Of a stretch of 64,000 nucleotides of DNA, positions 11,033 through 20,963 are shown piece after piece. The translations under genes were made by a program, and so were the position numbers. Below the pieces are notes generated by a model that was not told where the DNA came from, did no database searches, and was given only the letters and a program-made list of their open reading frames with translations. The stretch is from Methylotenera versatilis 301 (lineage in GTDB: Bacteria > Pseudomonadota > Gammaproteobacteria > Burkholderiales > Methylophilaceae), in the NCBI RefSeq assembly GCF_000093025.1, contig NC_014207.1:1984001-2048000 (forward strand), written 5' to 3'. Positions within the stretch are counted from its first letter, which is position 1, and every line of letters begins with the position of its first letter.

Positions 11033-12286
11033 TTATCTATCTATCTCGCCAAATACAATATCTTGCGTACCAATAATTGCAACCAAGTCAGCAATCATGT
11101 GGCCTCGTGTCATCTCGTCTAGAGCAGCTAAATGGGCAAAACCTGGCGCACGTATTTTTAGGCGATAAGGCTTATTAGCACCATCTGACACCATGTAAAT
11201 ACCAAACTCACCTTTTGGATGCTCAACCGCAGCATAAGCTTCGCCCGCTGGCACATGGAAACCTTCAGTAAATAGTTTGAAATGGTGAATTAAATCTTCC
11301 ATATTGCTCTTCATACCTTCACGGTCTGGTGGCGCAACTTTGTTATCACTTGAAATTACAGGGCCTGGATTTTTACGTAACCAATCAACGCATTGTTTAA
11401 TGATGCGGTTTGATTGCCTAAATTCCTCCATACGCACCAAGTAACGGTCGTAACAATCACCATTCACACCAACAGGAATATCAAAATCCATATTTGCGTA
11501 TACTTCATAGGGCTGTGTTTTACGCAAATCCCAAGCGATGCCTGAGCCACGAAGCATTGGACCAGTCATCCCTAACTGTAAAGCGCGTTCAGGTGTCACG
11601 ATACCAACATCGACGGTACGCTGCTTCCAGATACGGTTATCAGTCAGCAAGGTTTCATATTCATCGACATATTTAGGAAAACGATTAACGAAATCTTCAA
11701 TGAAATCTAACAATGAACCTTGGCGGTTTTCATTTTGACTTTTAACGGTTTTAGCATTACGCAAAGGCGATACTTCATATTGCGGCATTTGCGTTGGCAG
11801 ATCACGGTACACGCCACCTGGACGGTAATACGCAGCATGCATACGCGCGCCAGAAACAGCTTCGTAACAGTCGAACAGATCTTCACGCTCGCGGAATGCG
11901 TATAAGAACACCGTCATTGCGCCCACGTCTAAGGCATGCGCACCTAACCACAACAAATGATTTAATACACGGGTAATTTCGTCAAACATCACGCGTATGT
12001 ATTGCGCGCGGATAGGTACCTCAATACCCATCATCTTTTCAATCGCCATCACATAAGCATGTTCGTTCGACATCATCGATACGTAATCAAGCCTGTCCAT
12101 GTAAGGTACAGATTGCAGATATGTACGATTTTCAGCTAGTTTTTCAGTACCACGATGCAGCAAACCGATATGCGGATCTGCACGTTGAATCACTTCACCA
12201 TCTAACTCCAAAACCAAGCGTAAAACCCCGTGCGCAGCAGGATGCTGCGGACCAAAGTTCATGGTGTAATTACGAATCTCAGCCAC
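11033..12286 (-). CDS. nuoD: NADH-quinone oxidoreductase subunit D
   Basis: 49-kDa-type subunit of complex I that builds the quinone site with NuoB. The conserved [21 protein letters not shown] is at the N terminus. An in-frame ATG exists at 12304, but AAGGAG at 12293-12298 stands 6 bases before a GTG at 12286, and starting there gives [16 protein letters not shown] and 417 residues, the usual length. I therefore place the start at 12286. It overlaps the nuoC end by 8 bases. Confidence 0.96.
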   Translation of the reverse strand: MAEIRNYTMNFGPQHPAAHGVLRLVLELDGEVIQRADPHIGLLHRGTEKLAENRTYLQSVPYMDRLDYVSMMSNEHAYVMAIEKMMGIEVPIRAQYIRVMFDEITRVLNHLLWLGAHALDVGAMTVFLYAFREREDLFDCYEAVSGARMHAAYYRPGGVYRDLPTQMPQYEVSPLRNAKTVKSQNENRQGSLLDFIEDFVNRFPKYVDEYETLLTDNRIWKQRTVDVGIVTPERALQLGMTGPMLRGSGIAWDLRKTQPYEVYANMDFDIPVGVNGDCYDRYLVRMEEFRQSNRIIKQCVDWLRKNPGPVISSDNKVAPPDREGMKSNMEDLIHHFKLFTEGFHVPAGEAYAAVEHPKGEFGIYMVSDGANKPYRLKIRAPGFAHLAALDEMTRGHMIADLVAIIGTQDIVFGEIDR

Positions 12287-12875
12287 GGTGCGCTCCTTCA
12301 TCACGAATCACACGCGGTACATTATTGCGCTCATCAATGGTGACAGGCTGATAAATCACGCGCTGCTGCTCTGGGTCGTAACGCATTTCAACATTACCAA
12401 TCATAGGGAAATCTTTACGGAACGGATGGCCAACAAAGCCATAGTCAGTGAGAAGGCGACGTAAATCTGGGTGATTTTCAAACATGATACCGAACATATC
12501 AAACGCTTCACGCTCATACCAGTTTGCAACTGACCATATATCGACCAAAGTCGGCAGAATTGGAAAGTCTTCATCTTGCGCAAATACACGTAAGCGCACA
12601 CGATGATTGAGTGACACAGAAAGCAGATGACAAACTACCGCGTAGCGCACGCCATCATAAGCACCGTCACCATAAGTTTGATAATCCACACCGCTTAAAT
12701 CGATTAGCTGCTCAAACTTTAAAGTTGTCGCATCGCGTAATATTTGGCAAACCGCTAAATAATTCTCGGCTTTACATTCAATGGTGATTTCATCTAGCGC
12801 TACAACATGCTTAGTGATTTTGTCGCCTAGTGAGGCTTGCAAATCACTTAATAATTGATCTAATTTAGCTGACAT
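12279..12875 (-). CDS. nuoC: NADH-quinone oxidoreductase subunit C
   Basis: 30-kDa-type subunit of complex I, 198 residues, a structural subunit of the quinone-reducing module. Signature [26 protein letters not shown] matches the family motif for respiratory chain NADH dehydrogenase 30 kDa, followed by [10 protein letters not shown]. It is separate from nuoD, not fused as in Escherichia coli. It sits between nuoB (19-base gap) and nuoD. Confidence 0.97.
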   Translation of the reverse strand: MSAKLDQLLSDLQASLGDKITKHVVALDEITIECKAENYLAVCQILRDATTLKFEQLIDLSGVDYQTYGDGAYDGVRYAVVCHLLSVSLNHRVRLRVFAQDEDFPILPTLVDIWSVANWYEREAFDMFGIMFENHPDLRRLLTDYGFVGHPFRKDFPMIGNVEMRYDPEQQRVIYQPVTIDERNNVPRVIRDEGAHRG

Positions 12876-12894
12876 ATTTTTCTTTTAGCTCGCA

Positions 12895-13371
12895 CTATCT
12901 CGCGATGGTGTTAGTACGTTTGATTTTATTTTGTAGCTGGATAATGCCGTAGAGTAGAGCCTCTGCTGTAGGCGGACAACCTGGCACGTAGACATCAACC
13001 GGTACAATGCGATCACATCCACGCACAACCGCATAAGAATAATGGTAATACCCACCACCATTCGCGCATGAACCCATTGAAATTACCCAACGTGGCTCAG
13101 CCATTTGGTCATACACTTTACGTAGCGCTGGCGCCATTTTATTGACTAGCGTACCAGCCACAATCATTACGTCAGACTGACGCGGGCTTCCGCGAAACAC
13201 AATACCGAATCGGTCTAAATCGTAACGTGAAGCGCCTGCATGCATCATTTCTACCGCGCAACACGCCAAACCAAAAGTCATCGGCCACATTGAACCAGTA
13301 CGAGTGTAGTTAATCACCGTATCCAACGTAGTTGTGACAAAACCTTTTTCTAAAATACCTTCAATACTCAT
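12895..13371 (-). CDS. nuoB: NADH-quinone oxidoreductase subunit B, cluster N2
   Basis: PSST-type subunit carrying the terminal 4Fe-4S cluster N2 that reduces quinone, 158 residues. Cluster ligands are visible: tandem cysteines in [11 protein letters not shown], then [14 protein letters not shown] and [14 protein letters not shown]. The protein ends shortly after the last motif, as in other betaproteobacteria. It is the second gene of the operon. Confidence 0.97.
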   Translation of the reverse strand: MSIEGILEKGFVTTTLDTVINYTRTGSMWPMTFGLACCAVEMMHAGASRYDLDRFGIVFRGSPRQSDVMIVAGTLVNKMAPALRKVYDQMAEPRWVISMGSCANGGGYYHYSYAVVRGCDRIVPVDVYVPGCPPTAEALLYGIIQLQNKIKRTNTIAR

Positions 13372-13396
13372 GGCTTACTTAGTCCCGCTCTGAGGT

Positions 13397-13753
13397 TTAA
13401 TCCCATTCCAAGGCACCCTTCATCCACTCGTAAATAAAGCCGATCACCAGTACACCCAAAAAAATCATCATGGCAATAAAGCCAAACAAACCAATCTCTT
13501 GCAACACAACTGCCCAAGGAAATAAGAAGGCAATTTCCAGATCGAACAGGATAAATAGGATGGCAACAAGATAATAACGAACGTCAAATCGCATACGAGC
13601 ATCTTCGAACGCTTCGAAACCGCACTCGTAGGGAGAATTTTTTGCCGAATCCGGCTTATGTGGTGAAACCAATAAACCCAATACAAGAGGCCCAACGCCG
13701 ACCGCTAAGCCCACGAGGATAAACATCAATATCGGAAAGTAATTTTCTAACAC
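13397..13753 (-). CDS. nuoA: NADH-quinone oxidoreductase subunit A
   Basis: Small membrane subunit A of complex I, 118 residues with three transmembrane helices. The conserved loop [23 protein letters not shown] between helices 1 and 2 is intact and includes the loop cysteine. It is the first gene of the nuo operon, so the operon promoter must lie in the region to its right. The usual upstream neighbours (tRNA-Leu, secG, tpiA) are displaced about 35 kb away. Confidence 0.97.
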   Translation of the reverse strand: MLENYFPILMFILVGLAVGVGPLVLGLLVSPHKPDSAKNSPYECGFEAFEDARMRFDVRYYLVAILFILFDLEIAFLFPWAVVLQEIGLFGFIAMMIFLGVLVIGFIYEWMKGALEWD

Positions 13754-14241
13754 TTACTAGCCCCAAACTCAATTTCTGAAAACTAAAACTTTTGGAAAAT
13801 TAAGCAGCAAGAGATCAAAGCCACTCGAATCAAACATATAAATATTTTTACAGCCATTTATGTCACTATTACTACAAACACCTTCTAAATAACCCCTTAA
13901 TTTAATAATAAAGTTATTGTGAAAAGTTTGTGGCAACTTCTTAAGCTAACAACTAACGTTTTAAATTAAAATATCAATAGTAGACTCAGACAAGCCGTAA
14001 TTGTAACCCATTAAGCATGAGCCTTGCTATAAGCTTAAAACAAAATTAACGAGTAAATTGACTTTATAACCGATTTATAGGATTCTAAGTTTAAAGCCTT
14101 TGCTTGTTGAATTGCAAGGCAGAACATAAATTCCAAAACGCATTTAATTATGATACTTTATGTTCCTCAAGCAACTATCTGCGAAACAATATTAAGAGAT
14201 GTTAAATTGAACGTAAAGCTACAGAATTGTGCGCAAAAAGC
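13754..14241. other. Intergenic region between nuoA and the efflux operon
   Basis: 488 bases with no credible gene, AT-rich. It must hold the nuo promoter (minus) and the efflux operon promoter (plus), but I cannot point to convincing hexamers for either. It contains a 40-bp segment (13995-14034) that recurs near 30469. No copy of the tRNA-Leu 3'-end core found at 30288 and 49289 was seen here. Confidence 0.7.
13995..14034 (+). repeat. Dispersed 40-bp intergenic repeat, copy 1
   Basis: Aligns without gaps to 30469-30508. Shared blocks are ATTGTAACC near the left end and AGCCTTGCTATAAGC at the right end, with a divergent middle of about 11 bases; about 31 of 40 positions match. Both copies lie in intergenic DNA at the two ends of the 13.8-30.3 kb accessory stretch. 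The right block resembles an extended -10 promoter element, but no -35 is at the right distance. Confidence 0.5.
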
Positions 14242-15792
14242 ATGAAAATAAAATCACACAATTTAATAAGCTGTGCGTTTTTGAGCATATTTATTTGTAG
14301 TTGCACCACTATAAAGTCGAATAACTTTAAGCCAACTTATCCTGCAGCAGGGTGGATTGAACCATTACCCGCGACACAACCCCACAATGGCAAAGTAACT
14401 AACCTTAAACACTGGTGGCAGCAATTCAATGATCCAGTTCTTGTAGAGTTAATTGAAGCTGCCCAGAAAGTTAGTCCTGATATTGAAAGCGCTAAAGCTA
14501 GAGTAACGGCGTCTCAAACTGCGGTCACCGTAGCAAATTCTCAGCTACTCCCGAATGTGACCGCTGAGGCCAGCGTCAGCAGAAGCAGATCAGGTTCAGC
14601 ATATCCATCAACCAATGGCAGTATGGTGTTTCCAACTAGCACTACCGCTTCAGTTGGGGCAAATGCAAGCTGGGAACTTGACGTTTGGGGTAGAAATAAC
14701 GCCAGTAAACACGAAGAAGAAGCTAAATTAGTCGCAAATATTGCACTTTGGCATGATGCCCGTGTGATCGTAGCGGCTCAAACAGCTAAGCAATACTCTA
14801 ATTATCGGTTGTGTGAGGGCTTGAATATAGTGGCGAAAAAGAATGCTGACTCTAGTCATGAAACGGCTCGACTATCAGATTTAACAGCAAGAGCTGGTTT
14901 TTTGGCGCCTGCCAGCGCCAGTCAATCCTTAGCCCAAGCTGCAGAAGCAGCCAACCTGCAAAAGAAACAAGCACTAGAATGTACTTTAAATATTAAAAGC
15001 TTAGTCGCTATCACGGCAATACCTGAACCAACATTAGTTGCAAAACTTGCAACTAATGTTGGTGTCATACCCACCCCTGCTGATATTGAAATAACTGAAT
15101 TGCCTGCAGGTCTACTAGCACAACGCCCAGATGTTCTCAATGCTGAACGAAATGTCGCTGCAGCCAGTTTTGAGATTGCATCGAATGAAGCACAACGTTA
15201 TCCTCGCCTAAGCTTAGCAGGAAATATAGCGTTGAGTTACGACTCGTTCTCTCGTACATTCAGCAAAAATAGATCTGCATTAGACGGGCTGACATGGTCA
15301 ATTGGTCCTCTGGCAGTATCTTTGCCGATTTTTGATGCTGGAGTCAGAGCTGCTAATGTAGAAAATGCTAAAGCGCAATATGAAGCTGCCAAAGTTACTT
15401 ACGAAAGCGTGGCACGGAATGCTGTGCGTGAGGTAGAGGAAGCTTTAGCCACTCTAAATAGTACGGCACAACGCTTTAATGATGCTAATCAAGCTGCGGA
15501 AGGGTTTAAAATATCCTTAGTCGCCACTGAAGCTCGCAATAAAGCCAGCTTGGGTAATTTATTTGAACTCGAAGAGGCGAGACGTGCAAGTTTGCAAGCC
15601 GAAAATAATTTGCTAACCTTAAAGAATGAACGTGTACTTGCATGGATTTCTTTGTATCGCGCTATGGGTGGTGGCTGGACTGCGGCACTTAACTCCCCAA
15701 CACTTATTTTTGACCAAAAACTTAATCAATCCGAACAGCTGGAAGCTGATTCCATACCCACAGATTCTGTGCCTATTGATTCAGCACAATGA
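14242..15792 (+). CDS. Outer-membrane efflux lipoprotein (NodT/OprM family)
   Basis: Outer-membrane channel of a tripartite RND efflux pump, about 516 residues. I choose ATG at 14242, rather than the upstream TTG at 14227, because it gives a clean lipoprotein signal peptide, MKIKSHNLISCAFLSIFICSC, with the lipidated Cys at residue 21. Two OEP repeats follow, with the typical LRPDVLNAERNVAAASFEI-type motif (here LAQRPDVLNAERNVAAA) and long coiled-coil helices. It is followed after 8 bases by the periplasmic adaptor and then the RND pump. Substrate cannot be told from the sequence. Confidence 0.9.
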   Translation: MKIKSHNLISCAFLSIFICSCTTIKSNNFKPTYPAAGWIEPLPATQPHNGKVTNLKHWWQQFNDPVLVELIEAAQKVSPDIESAKARVTASQTAVTVANSQLLPNVTAEASVSRSRSGSAYPSTNGSMVFPTSTTASVGANASWELDVWGRNNASKHEEEAKLVANIALWHDARVIVAAQTAKQYSNYRLCEGLNIVAKKNADSSHETARLSDLTARAGFLAPASASQSLAQAAEAANLQKKQALECTLNIKSLVAITAIPEPTLVAKLATNVGVIPTPADIEITELPAGLLAQRPDVLNAERNVAAASFEIASNEAQRYPRLSLAGNIALSYDSFSRTFSKNRSALDGLTWSIGPLAVSLPIFDAGVRAANVENAKAQYEAAKVTYESVARNAVREVEEALATLNSTAQRFNDANQAAEGFKISLVATEARNKASLGNLFELEEARRASLQAENNLLTLKNERVLAWISLYRAMGGGWTAALNSPTLIFDQKLNQSEQLEADSIPTDSVPIDSAQ

Positions 15793-15800
15793 GATAAGCC

Positions 15801-16934
15801 ATGACACATGTAACTAAGCCATTACCAGCCAATTTATTAGAGAACAAGTTTCTCCTTTTACTTTTACCAATCTTAGCATTAGCGCCAATCCTCGGCCTTG
15901 CTGAAAAAGCAAGCACAGAAACAATCACCACACCAGCGCTAACGGTGACCCTTATACAGCCGCAACAGACAGTTTTACCGCTCAAAATATCAGCCAATGG
16001 TAATGTCGTAGCATGGCAAGAGGCCATTATCGGTAGTGAATCCAATGGCTTACGACTCACACAAGTGTTAGTGAATGTAGGCGATGTTGTGAAAAAAGGT
16101 CAATTACTCGCAACTTTCTCCGCGGAGTCTATCGAGGCAGAATTAAACCAAGCTAAAGCAAGTTTAATGGAAGCTGAAGCACAAGGCAGAGAGGCAATTA
16201 ATAACTCCGACCGCGCACGCACCTTACAAAACACTGGCGCCATGTCAAATCAGCAAATTGATCAATATACAACTGCAGCAGATACTTCCAAAGCAAGAAT
16301 TGAAGTAGCAAAAGCTTCCGTAGTCACCCAAGAGATACGTTTAAAAAATACTAAAATTTACGCGCCTGACAATGGCGTTATTTCTTCACGCAACGCTACG
16401 GTTGGCGCAGTAATAAGCACAGGTAGCGAGTTATTCAAACTGATTAGGCAAAGCCGCTTAGAGTGGCGCGCCGAGGTTGTGTCGAGTGACTTAGCTAAAA
16501 TAAAAGCAGGTATGCAAGTTAACGTCGTTGCAGCAGATGGCTCAAGCTTCAAAGGTAAGGTGCGTATGATATCACCAACAGTGGATACACAAACCCGTAA
16601 CGCGCTGATCTACGTTGATTTACCAGCCAACAGCCCAGCCAAGGCAGGCATGTATGCTAAAGGCGAGTTTATCTTAGGTAAGTCCAGCACACTAGCGCTT
16701 CCTCAGCAAGTGCTAGTGTTACGAGACGGCTTTACCTACGTGTTTACAGTTACCAATATCAATGGTAAAAAAATTGCTAAGCAAGTTAAAGTGAAGACTG
16801 GCAGGCGTGTAGGGAATCTCGTTGAAATTATCAGCGGTATAGAGCCTAACCAGCAGCTTGTAGCTACTGGCGGTGCGTTTTTATCTGATAATGATTTAGT
16901 GAAGATCGCTCCGCAAGCTAATACTAAAAAATAA
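15801..16934 (+). CDS. RND efflux periplasmic adaptor (membrane fusion protein)
   Basis: HlyD/AcrA-type adaptor, 377 residues. An N-terminal hydrophobic segment around residues 9-25 is followed by the lipoyl half-motifs (ANGNVVAWQEAIIGSESNGL and KIYAPDNGVISSRNATVGAVI), a helical hairpin, and beta-barrel and membrane-proximal domains. It links the inner-membrane pump to the outer-membrane channel. It sits 8 bases after the channel gene and 38 bases before the pump gene, so all three form one operon. Confidence 0.92.
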   Translation: MTHVTKPLPANLLENKFLLLLLPILALAPILGLAEKASTETITTPALTVTLIQPQQTVLPLKISANGNVVAWQEAIIGSESNGLRLTQVLVNVGDVVKKGQLLATFSAESIEAELNQAKASLMEAEAQGREAINNSDRARTLQNTGAMSNQQIDQYTTAADTSKARIEVAKASVVTQEIRLKNTKIYAPDNGVISSRNATVGAVISTGSELFKLIRQSRLEWRAEVVSSDLAKIKAGMQVNVVAADGSSFKGKVRMISPTVDTQTRNALIYVDLPANSPAKAGMYAKGEFILGKSSTLALPQQVLVLRDGFTYVFTVTNINGKKIAKQVKVKTGRRVGNLVEIISGIEPNQQLVATGGAFLSDNDLVKIAPQANTKK

Positions 16935-16972
16935 ATCCTTAACAATTAGCTTTTATAAAGACCCATAACCGC

Positions 16973-19900
16973 ATGAATATTTCTGCTTGGTGTATTAGAA
17001 ATCCAATTCCTGCCATCATGCTATTTGTGATGCTATCGTTCGCAGGCGTCATTAGCTATCAAGCAATGAAAGTTCAAAACTTTCCCGATCTTGATTTACC
17101 GACTGTGGATATTACCGCGTCCCTTCCAGGCGCCTCGCCTGCGCAGCTAGAAACTGAGGTCGCGCGTAAGATTGAAAATAACTTAGCGTCATTACAAGGC
17201 TTAAAGCATATTTACACCAAGGTGCAAGATGGCGTGGTCAGCATTACGGTCGAATTCCGCTTGGAGAAACCTGTACAAGAGGCGGTAGACGATGTGCGCT
17301 CAGCCGTGGCACAAGTCCGAGCAGATTTACCTAGCGACTTACGCGATCCTGAAATAAGCAAACTCAACGTAGCATCATCCCCTATTCTGTCTTACACCAT
17401 TAGCTCGCCTAACATGGATGGTGAAGCGCTTTCTTGGTTTGTAGATAACGAACTCACCAAAAAACTACTTAGTGTAAAAGGTTTGGGCAAAGTCAGTCGT
17501 GTAGGCGGCGTAAATCGCGAGATTCGCGTTGAGCTAGATCCAAACAAACTACAAGCACTTAACGCTACGGTTGCAGAAATTTCACATCAATTGAAATTAA
17601 GCCAAATGGAGTCTGCTGGCGGTCGCACTAAACTTGGTGATAGCGAACAACCCATGCGTACCATCGCCACAGTGAACTCTGCTGAAGCCATTGGTAATAT
17701 TGAGCTTAACTTAACTGATGGCCGAAAAATTACCCTCAATCAAATCGCTAAAGTGTCAGACAGCTTTGCCGAACCACGCTCCGCAGCATTTTTGGATGGC
17801 AAGCCAGTGGTTGGTTTCGAAATCTCACGAAGCAAAGGTGCGAGCGAAATTGAAGTGGGTGATGGCGTAGAAAAAGCCTTTGCTGAACTCAAGCTCAAGC
17901 ACCCAGATATTATACTCACTGAGGCATTTAACTTTGTGCAACCAGTTCGAGATGAATACAAAGCGTCTATCACCATGCTGATTGAAGGTGCTATTCTCGC
18001 GGTGTTCGTCGTGTTACTGTTTTTACGTAACTGGCGTGCGACCTTTGTTTGTGCAGTAGCGCTGCCATTATCAGTTATCCCCGCATTTATCGGCATGTCT
18101 AACTTTGGCTTTAGTATTAACATTGTTACACTTTTAGCACTATCACTCGTAATTGGTATTTTGGTAGATGATGCCATTGTAGAAGTCGAAAACATCGTGC
18201 GCCATTTACGAATGGGCAAAACGCCTTACCAAGCAGCGATGGAAGCAGCTGATGAAATTGGCTTAGCCGTGATTGCCACTACATTTACCCTGATTGCCGT
18301 ATTTTTACCTACGGCATTTATGAGCGGTATCCCTGGTAAATTCTTTAAACAATTTGGCTGGACTGCGGCTTTTGCCATTTTTGCATCACTTGTGGTGGCA
18401 CGTGTGCTCACGCCAATGATGTCGGCTTACCTACTTAAATCAAATAATACCCATCAAGAAGATGGTGCAATGATGCGTACCTATCTACGTTGGAGCCATT
18501 GGTGCTTGCAGCACCGATTAATTACAGTGATTGCAGCTATATTATTTTTATTTGGCTCAATTAAACTGATTCCCTTACTACCTACTGGATTTATTCCTGC
18601 CGATGATAGTTCGCAAACACAAGTCTATTTAGAGCTCGCCCCTGGCGCAACATTAGAACAAACAAAGCAATCGGCCGAAGAAGCGCGACAAATCATCAAA
18701 AGTATTGCCCATGTTAAAACAATCTACACAGCTATTGGTGGAGGGAGCGCAGGTACCGATGCTTTTGTAAGCACTGGTGCCGCTGAAACAAGACGTGCAA
18801 CACTGACTATTGCGCTAGATCCTCGCTCTGAAAGACCTCCTAAGAAAGAAATCGAAAGTCAGATTCGTGATGCACTCACTAACCTAGCAGGTGTCCGTAG
18901 TAAAGTTGGCTTAGGTGGCTCAGGTGAAAAATACATACTGATGTTAAGCGGCGATGATTCTGCTGCCTTACAAGAAGCATCTAATGCCGTTACGCAAGAT
19001 TTACGCACGATTCCTGGCATAGGTAATATTGCCTCTAGCGCAACGCTTATTCGTCCTGAAATGATCGTGCGCCCAGACTTTAGCAAAGCTGCTGACTTAG
19101 GCGTAAGTAGTAATGCAATTAGTGAAACTCTGCGTATCGCCACCGATGGCGATTATGATTTTTCTGTGGCTAAGTTGAATCTTAGTCAGCGCCAAGTACC
19201 TATTGTTGTCCAATTATCAGATGAAGCTCGCAAAGATCAAAGCATATTAGAACATTTAACCGTGCCCGGTTCTAAAGGCCCCGTAATGCTCGCGCAAGTA
19301 GCAGACTTTAATTTAGAAGGCGGCCCTGCGGTGATAGACCGCTATGACCGCACACGTAACGTACAGATTGAAGTAGAACTTTCCAAACTTACTTTAGGCG
19401 ATGTTACCGAAGCGGTAAAACACTTACCTAGCCTACAAAAGCTACCTGCAGGTATTAAACAAACTGAAATCGGTGATGCAGAAGTCATGAATGAGTTATT
19501 TGGCAGCTTTGCATTGGCAATGCTCACCGGCGTACTATGTATCTACATTGTATTGGTCATTTTGTTTAAAGATTTTTTACATCCATTTACCATTTTGGTC
19601 GCACTACCCTTGTCTTTAGGTGGCGCATTTGTAGCACTGCTTGTCGCAGGCAAAAGCTTTTCTATGCCTTCACTTATTGGGCTGGTCATGCTCATGGGGA
19701 TCGCTACTAAGAACTCAATTTTGCTGGTGGAATATGCCATCGTGGCACAGCGTGACCACGGCCTAAGCCGCTTTGATGCCCTAATAGACGCCTGCCACAA
19801 ACGCGCCAGACCAATCGTGATGACCACCATCGCCATGGGTGCAGGTATGCTGCCTATTGCCGCAGGCTGGAGCGCTGGCGACACCTCATTCCGCTCACCC

Positions 19901-20020
19901 ATGGCGGTAGCGGTCATCGGCGGCTTAATCACCTCTACGCTATTAAGCCTGCTAGTAATTCCATCCGTATTTAGCTATGTAGACGATTTGAAGAACTTCA
20001 TTAAACGAAGGTTTAAATAG
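16973..20020 (+). CDS. RND efflux transporter, HAE-1-like (AcrB family)
   Basis: Proton-driven inner-membrane pump, 1015 residues, the usual size. It starts MNISAWCIRNPIPAIMLFVML, with two sets of six transmembrane helices separated by large periplasmic loops. The proton-relay pair is in helix 4 (LVIGILVDDAIVEVENIVRH, two Asp) and the family motif FTLIAVFLPTAFMSG follows. The C-terminal half contains GIATKNSILLVEYA. It is probably a drug or solvent exporter. It is the last gene of the efflux operon, with no clear terminator after it. Confidence 0.94.
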   Translation: MNISAWCIRNPIPAIMLFVMLSFAGVISYQAMKVQNFPDLDLPTVDITASLPGASPAQLETEVARKIENNLASLQGLKHIYTKVQDGVVSITVEFRLEKPVQEAVDDVRSAVAQVRADLPSDLRDPEISKLNVASSPILSYTISSPNMDGEALSWFVDNELTKKLLSVKGLGKVSRVGGVNREIRVELDPNKLQALNATVAEISHQLKLSQMESAGGRTKLGDSEQPMRTIATVNSAEAIGNIELNLTDGRKITLNQIAKVSDSFAEPRSAAFLDGKPVVGFEISRSKGASEIEVGDGVEKAFAELKLKHPDIILTEAFNFVQPVRDEYKASITMLIEGAILAVFVVLLFLRNWRATFVCAVALPLSVIPAFIGMSNFGFSINIVTLLALSLVIGILVDDAIVEVENIVRHLRMGKTPYQAAMEAADEIGLAVIATTFTLIAVFLPTAFMSGIPGKFFKQFGWTAAFAIFASLVVARVLTPMMSAYLLKSNNTHQEDGAMMRTYLRWSHWCLQHRLITVIAAILFLFGSIKLIPLLPTGFIPADDSSQTQVYLELAPGATLEQTKQSAEEARQIIKSIAHVKTIYTAIGGGSAGTDAFVSTGAAETRRATLTIALDPRSERPPKKEIESQIRDALTNLAGVRSKVGLGGSGEKYILMLSGDDSAALQEASNAVTQDLRTIPGIGNIASSATLIRPEMIVRPDFSKAADLGVSSNAISETLRIATDGDYDFSVAKLNLSQRQVPIVVQLSDEARKDQSILEHLTVPGSKGPVMLAQVADFNLEGGPAVIDRYDRTRNVQIEVELSKLTLGDVTEAVKHLPSLQKLPAGIKQTEIGDAEVMNELFGSFALAMLTGVLCIYIVLVILFKDFLHPFTILVALPLSLGGAFVALLVAGKSFSMPSLIGLVMLMGIATKNSILLVEYAIVAQRDHGLSRFDALIDACHKRARPIVMTTIAMGAGMLPIAAGWSAGDTSFRSPMAVAVIGGLITSTLLSLLVIPSVFSYVDDLKNFIKRRFK

Positions 20021-20282
20021 GGATTAAAGTAATTGAATATGCAAAGATGTAACTACTACAATTTGCATAAAAGTTTAAACCACAAGAAGTGTGTTTGGTA
20101 TTTTGAATTATTCAAAATTAGGTATACTAAAAATTACTTACATCTTAATTTAACTAAGATTATGCATTTTAATTATCAGTTATCAAACAGGCTCAATAAA
20201 AGATTTAGTTTTTTTGGGGTCTACTTTACGTTGGACACTTTAGGTTCAGCATTTTCACCAAGGGGAATTAAGAATCCATCGC

Positions 20283-20585
20283 TTGCTAATCATCCTAGTC
20301 GCTTCTGCACTACTTAGCTCTTGCGCTACCGTGAGGGAAACGTACGCCCCTGATGGTCGTAAAGCTTACTCATTAAACTGTAGCGGCACTGCCCGTGGCT
20401 GGGATAAATGCTATTCAGCCGCTGGTGAACTTTGCAAAGATGCTGGCTATGACATCCTTGACCGCAGTAGCGAAGATGCATCTTTAAGTTCTGTTTCTGG
20501 CAATGCAAACAAAACTAGTGCTAGTGTTGGCAGTTCATCTGTAAAAACCAACGAACGTTCAATGGTTATTGCTTGCAAAAAATAA
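20283..20585 (+). CDS. Small putative lipoprotein
   Basis: About 100 residues, no family recognised with certainty. The start is unclear: a TTG at 20283 gives LLIILVASALLSSC, a good lipoprotein signal with the lipidated Cys at about residue 14, but AGGGG at 20261-20265 would suit an even earlier non-ATG start, which would add a basic N terminus (RIHR). The mature part begins with a conserved-looking YAPDGRKAYSLNCSGTARGWDKCYSAAGELC, with four cysteines, and ends in a Ser/Asn-rich tail. It is a stand-alone gene between the efflux operon and the IS element. Confidence 0.6.
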   Translation: MLIILVASALLSSCATVRETYAPDGRKAYSLNCSGTARGWDKCYSAAGELCKDAGYDILDRSSEDASLSSVSGNANKTSASVGSSSVKTNERSMVIACKK

Positions 20586-20604
20586 GCATGTCTAACCCAT
20601 CTCT

Positions 20605-20963
20605 AGGGACTTCCTCTACCTGTCAAGCAAAATCATCCTAACACCCGTTTTACGGGTGTGATTGAGTTCCAGTTTTTACGCTTACAGCCTTATATCTACC
20701 ACTTAAACCTACATTGTTTATTAGCATCAAGGAAACAGACTGCATCTCTCTAGTCGGCCTTGTTGCGGATCATTTGTTACTTTCGCGGGCCATGATAATA
20801 GCCGCGCACAAAGACCTCATTCCTTCATCGGCCCAACAAGAACGCGCTGATCAGGCTTGTTCTTTTGGTTTGTTGGCCACAGGGTTAGTCAGGTTCTCTC
20901 TGTGCTCGGTCTTACCTCAACACTATCTCACTTTGCAGGTGATTTCATTTACTCGCTTCCCTT
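20605..20963 (-). ncRNA. Candidate guide (bridge/seek) RNA region of the IS element
   Basis: 359 non-coding bases downstream of the transposase stop. In IS1111-group elements this is where the targeting RNA is known to be encoded. Pairing potential is visible: an 8-bp hairpin ACACCCGT/ACGGGTGT with a 3-base loop (20641-20659), and a nested structure with outer arms at 20830-20839 and 20870-20878 and inner arms AAGAAC/GTTCTT (20838-20843 and 20859-20864). RNA boundaries and target-pairing loops cannot be fixed by eye. Confidence 0.4.

Noticed and set aside
13754-14241. Looked for a third copy of the tRNA-Leu core next to nuoA
   Set aside because: Only a weak partial match (CACTCGAA near 13822) was seen, not enough to claim an older attachment site.
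20033-20317. 94-codon plus-strand ORF between the efflux operon and the small lipoprotein
   Set aside because: Composition is unlike a real protein, there is no homology signal, and it overlaps the better-supported lipoprotein frame.
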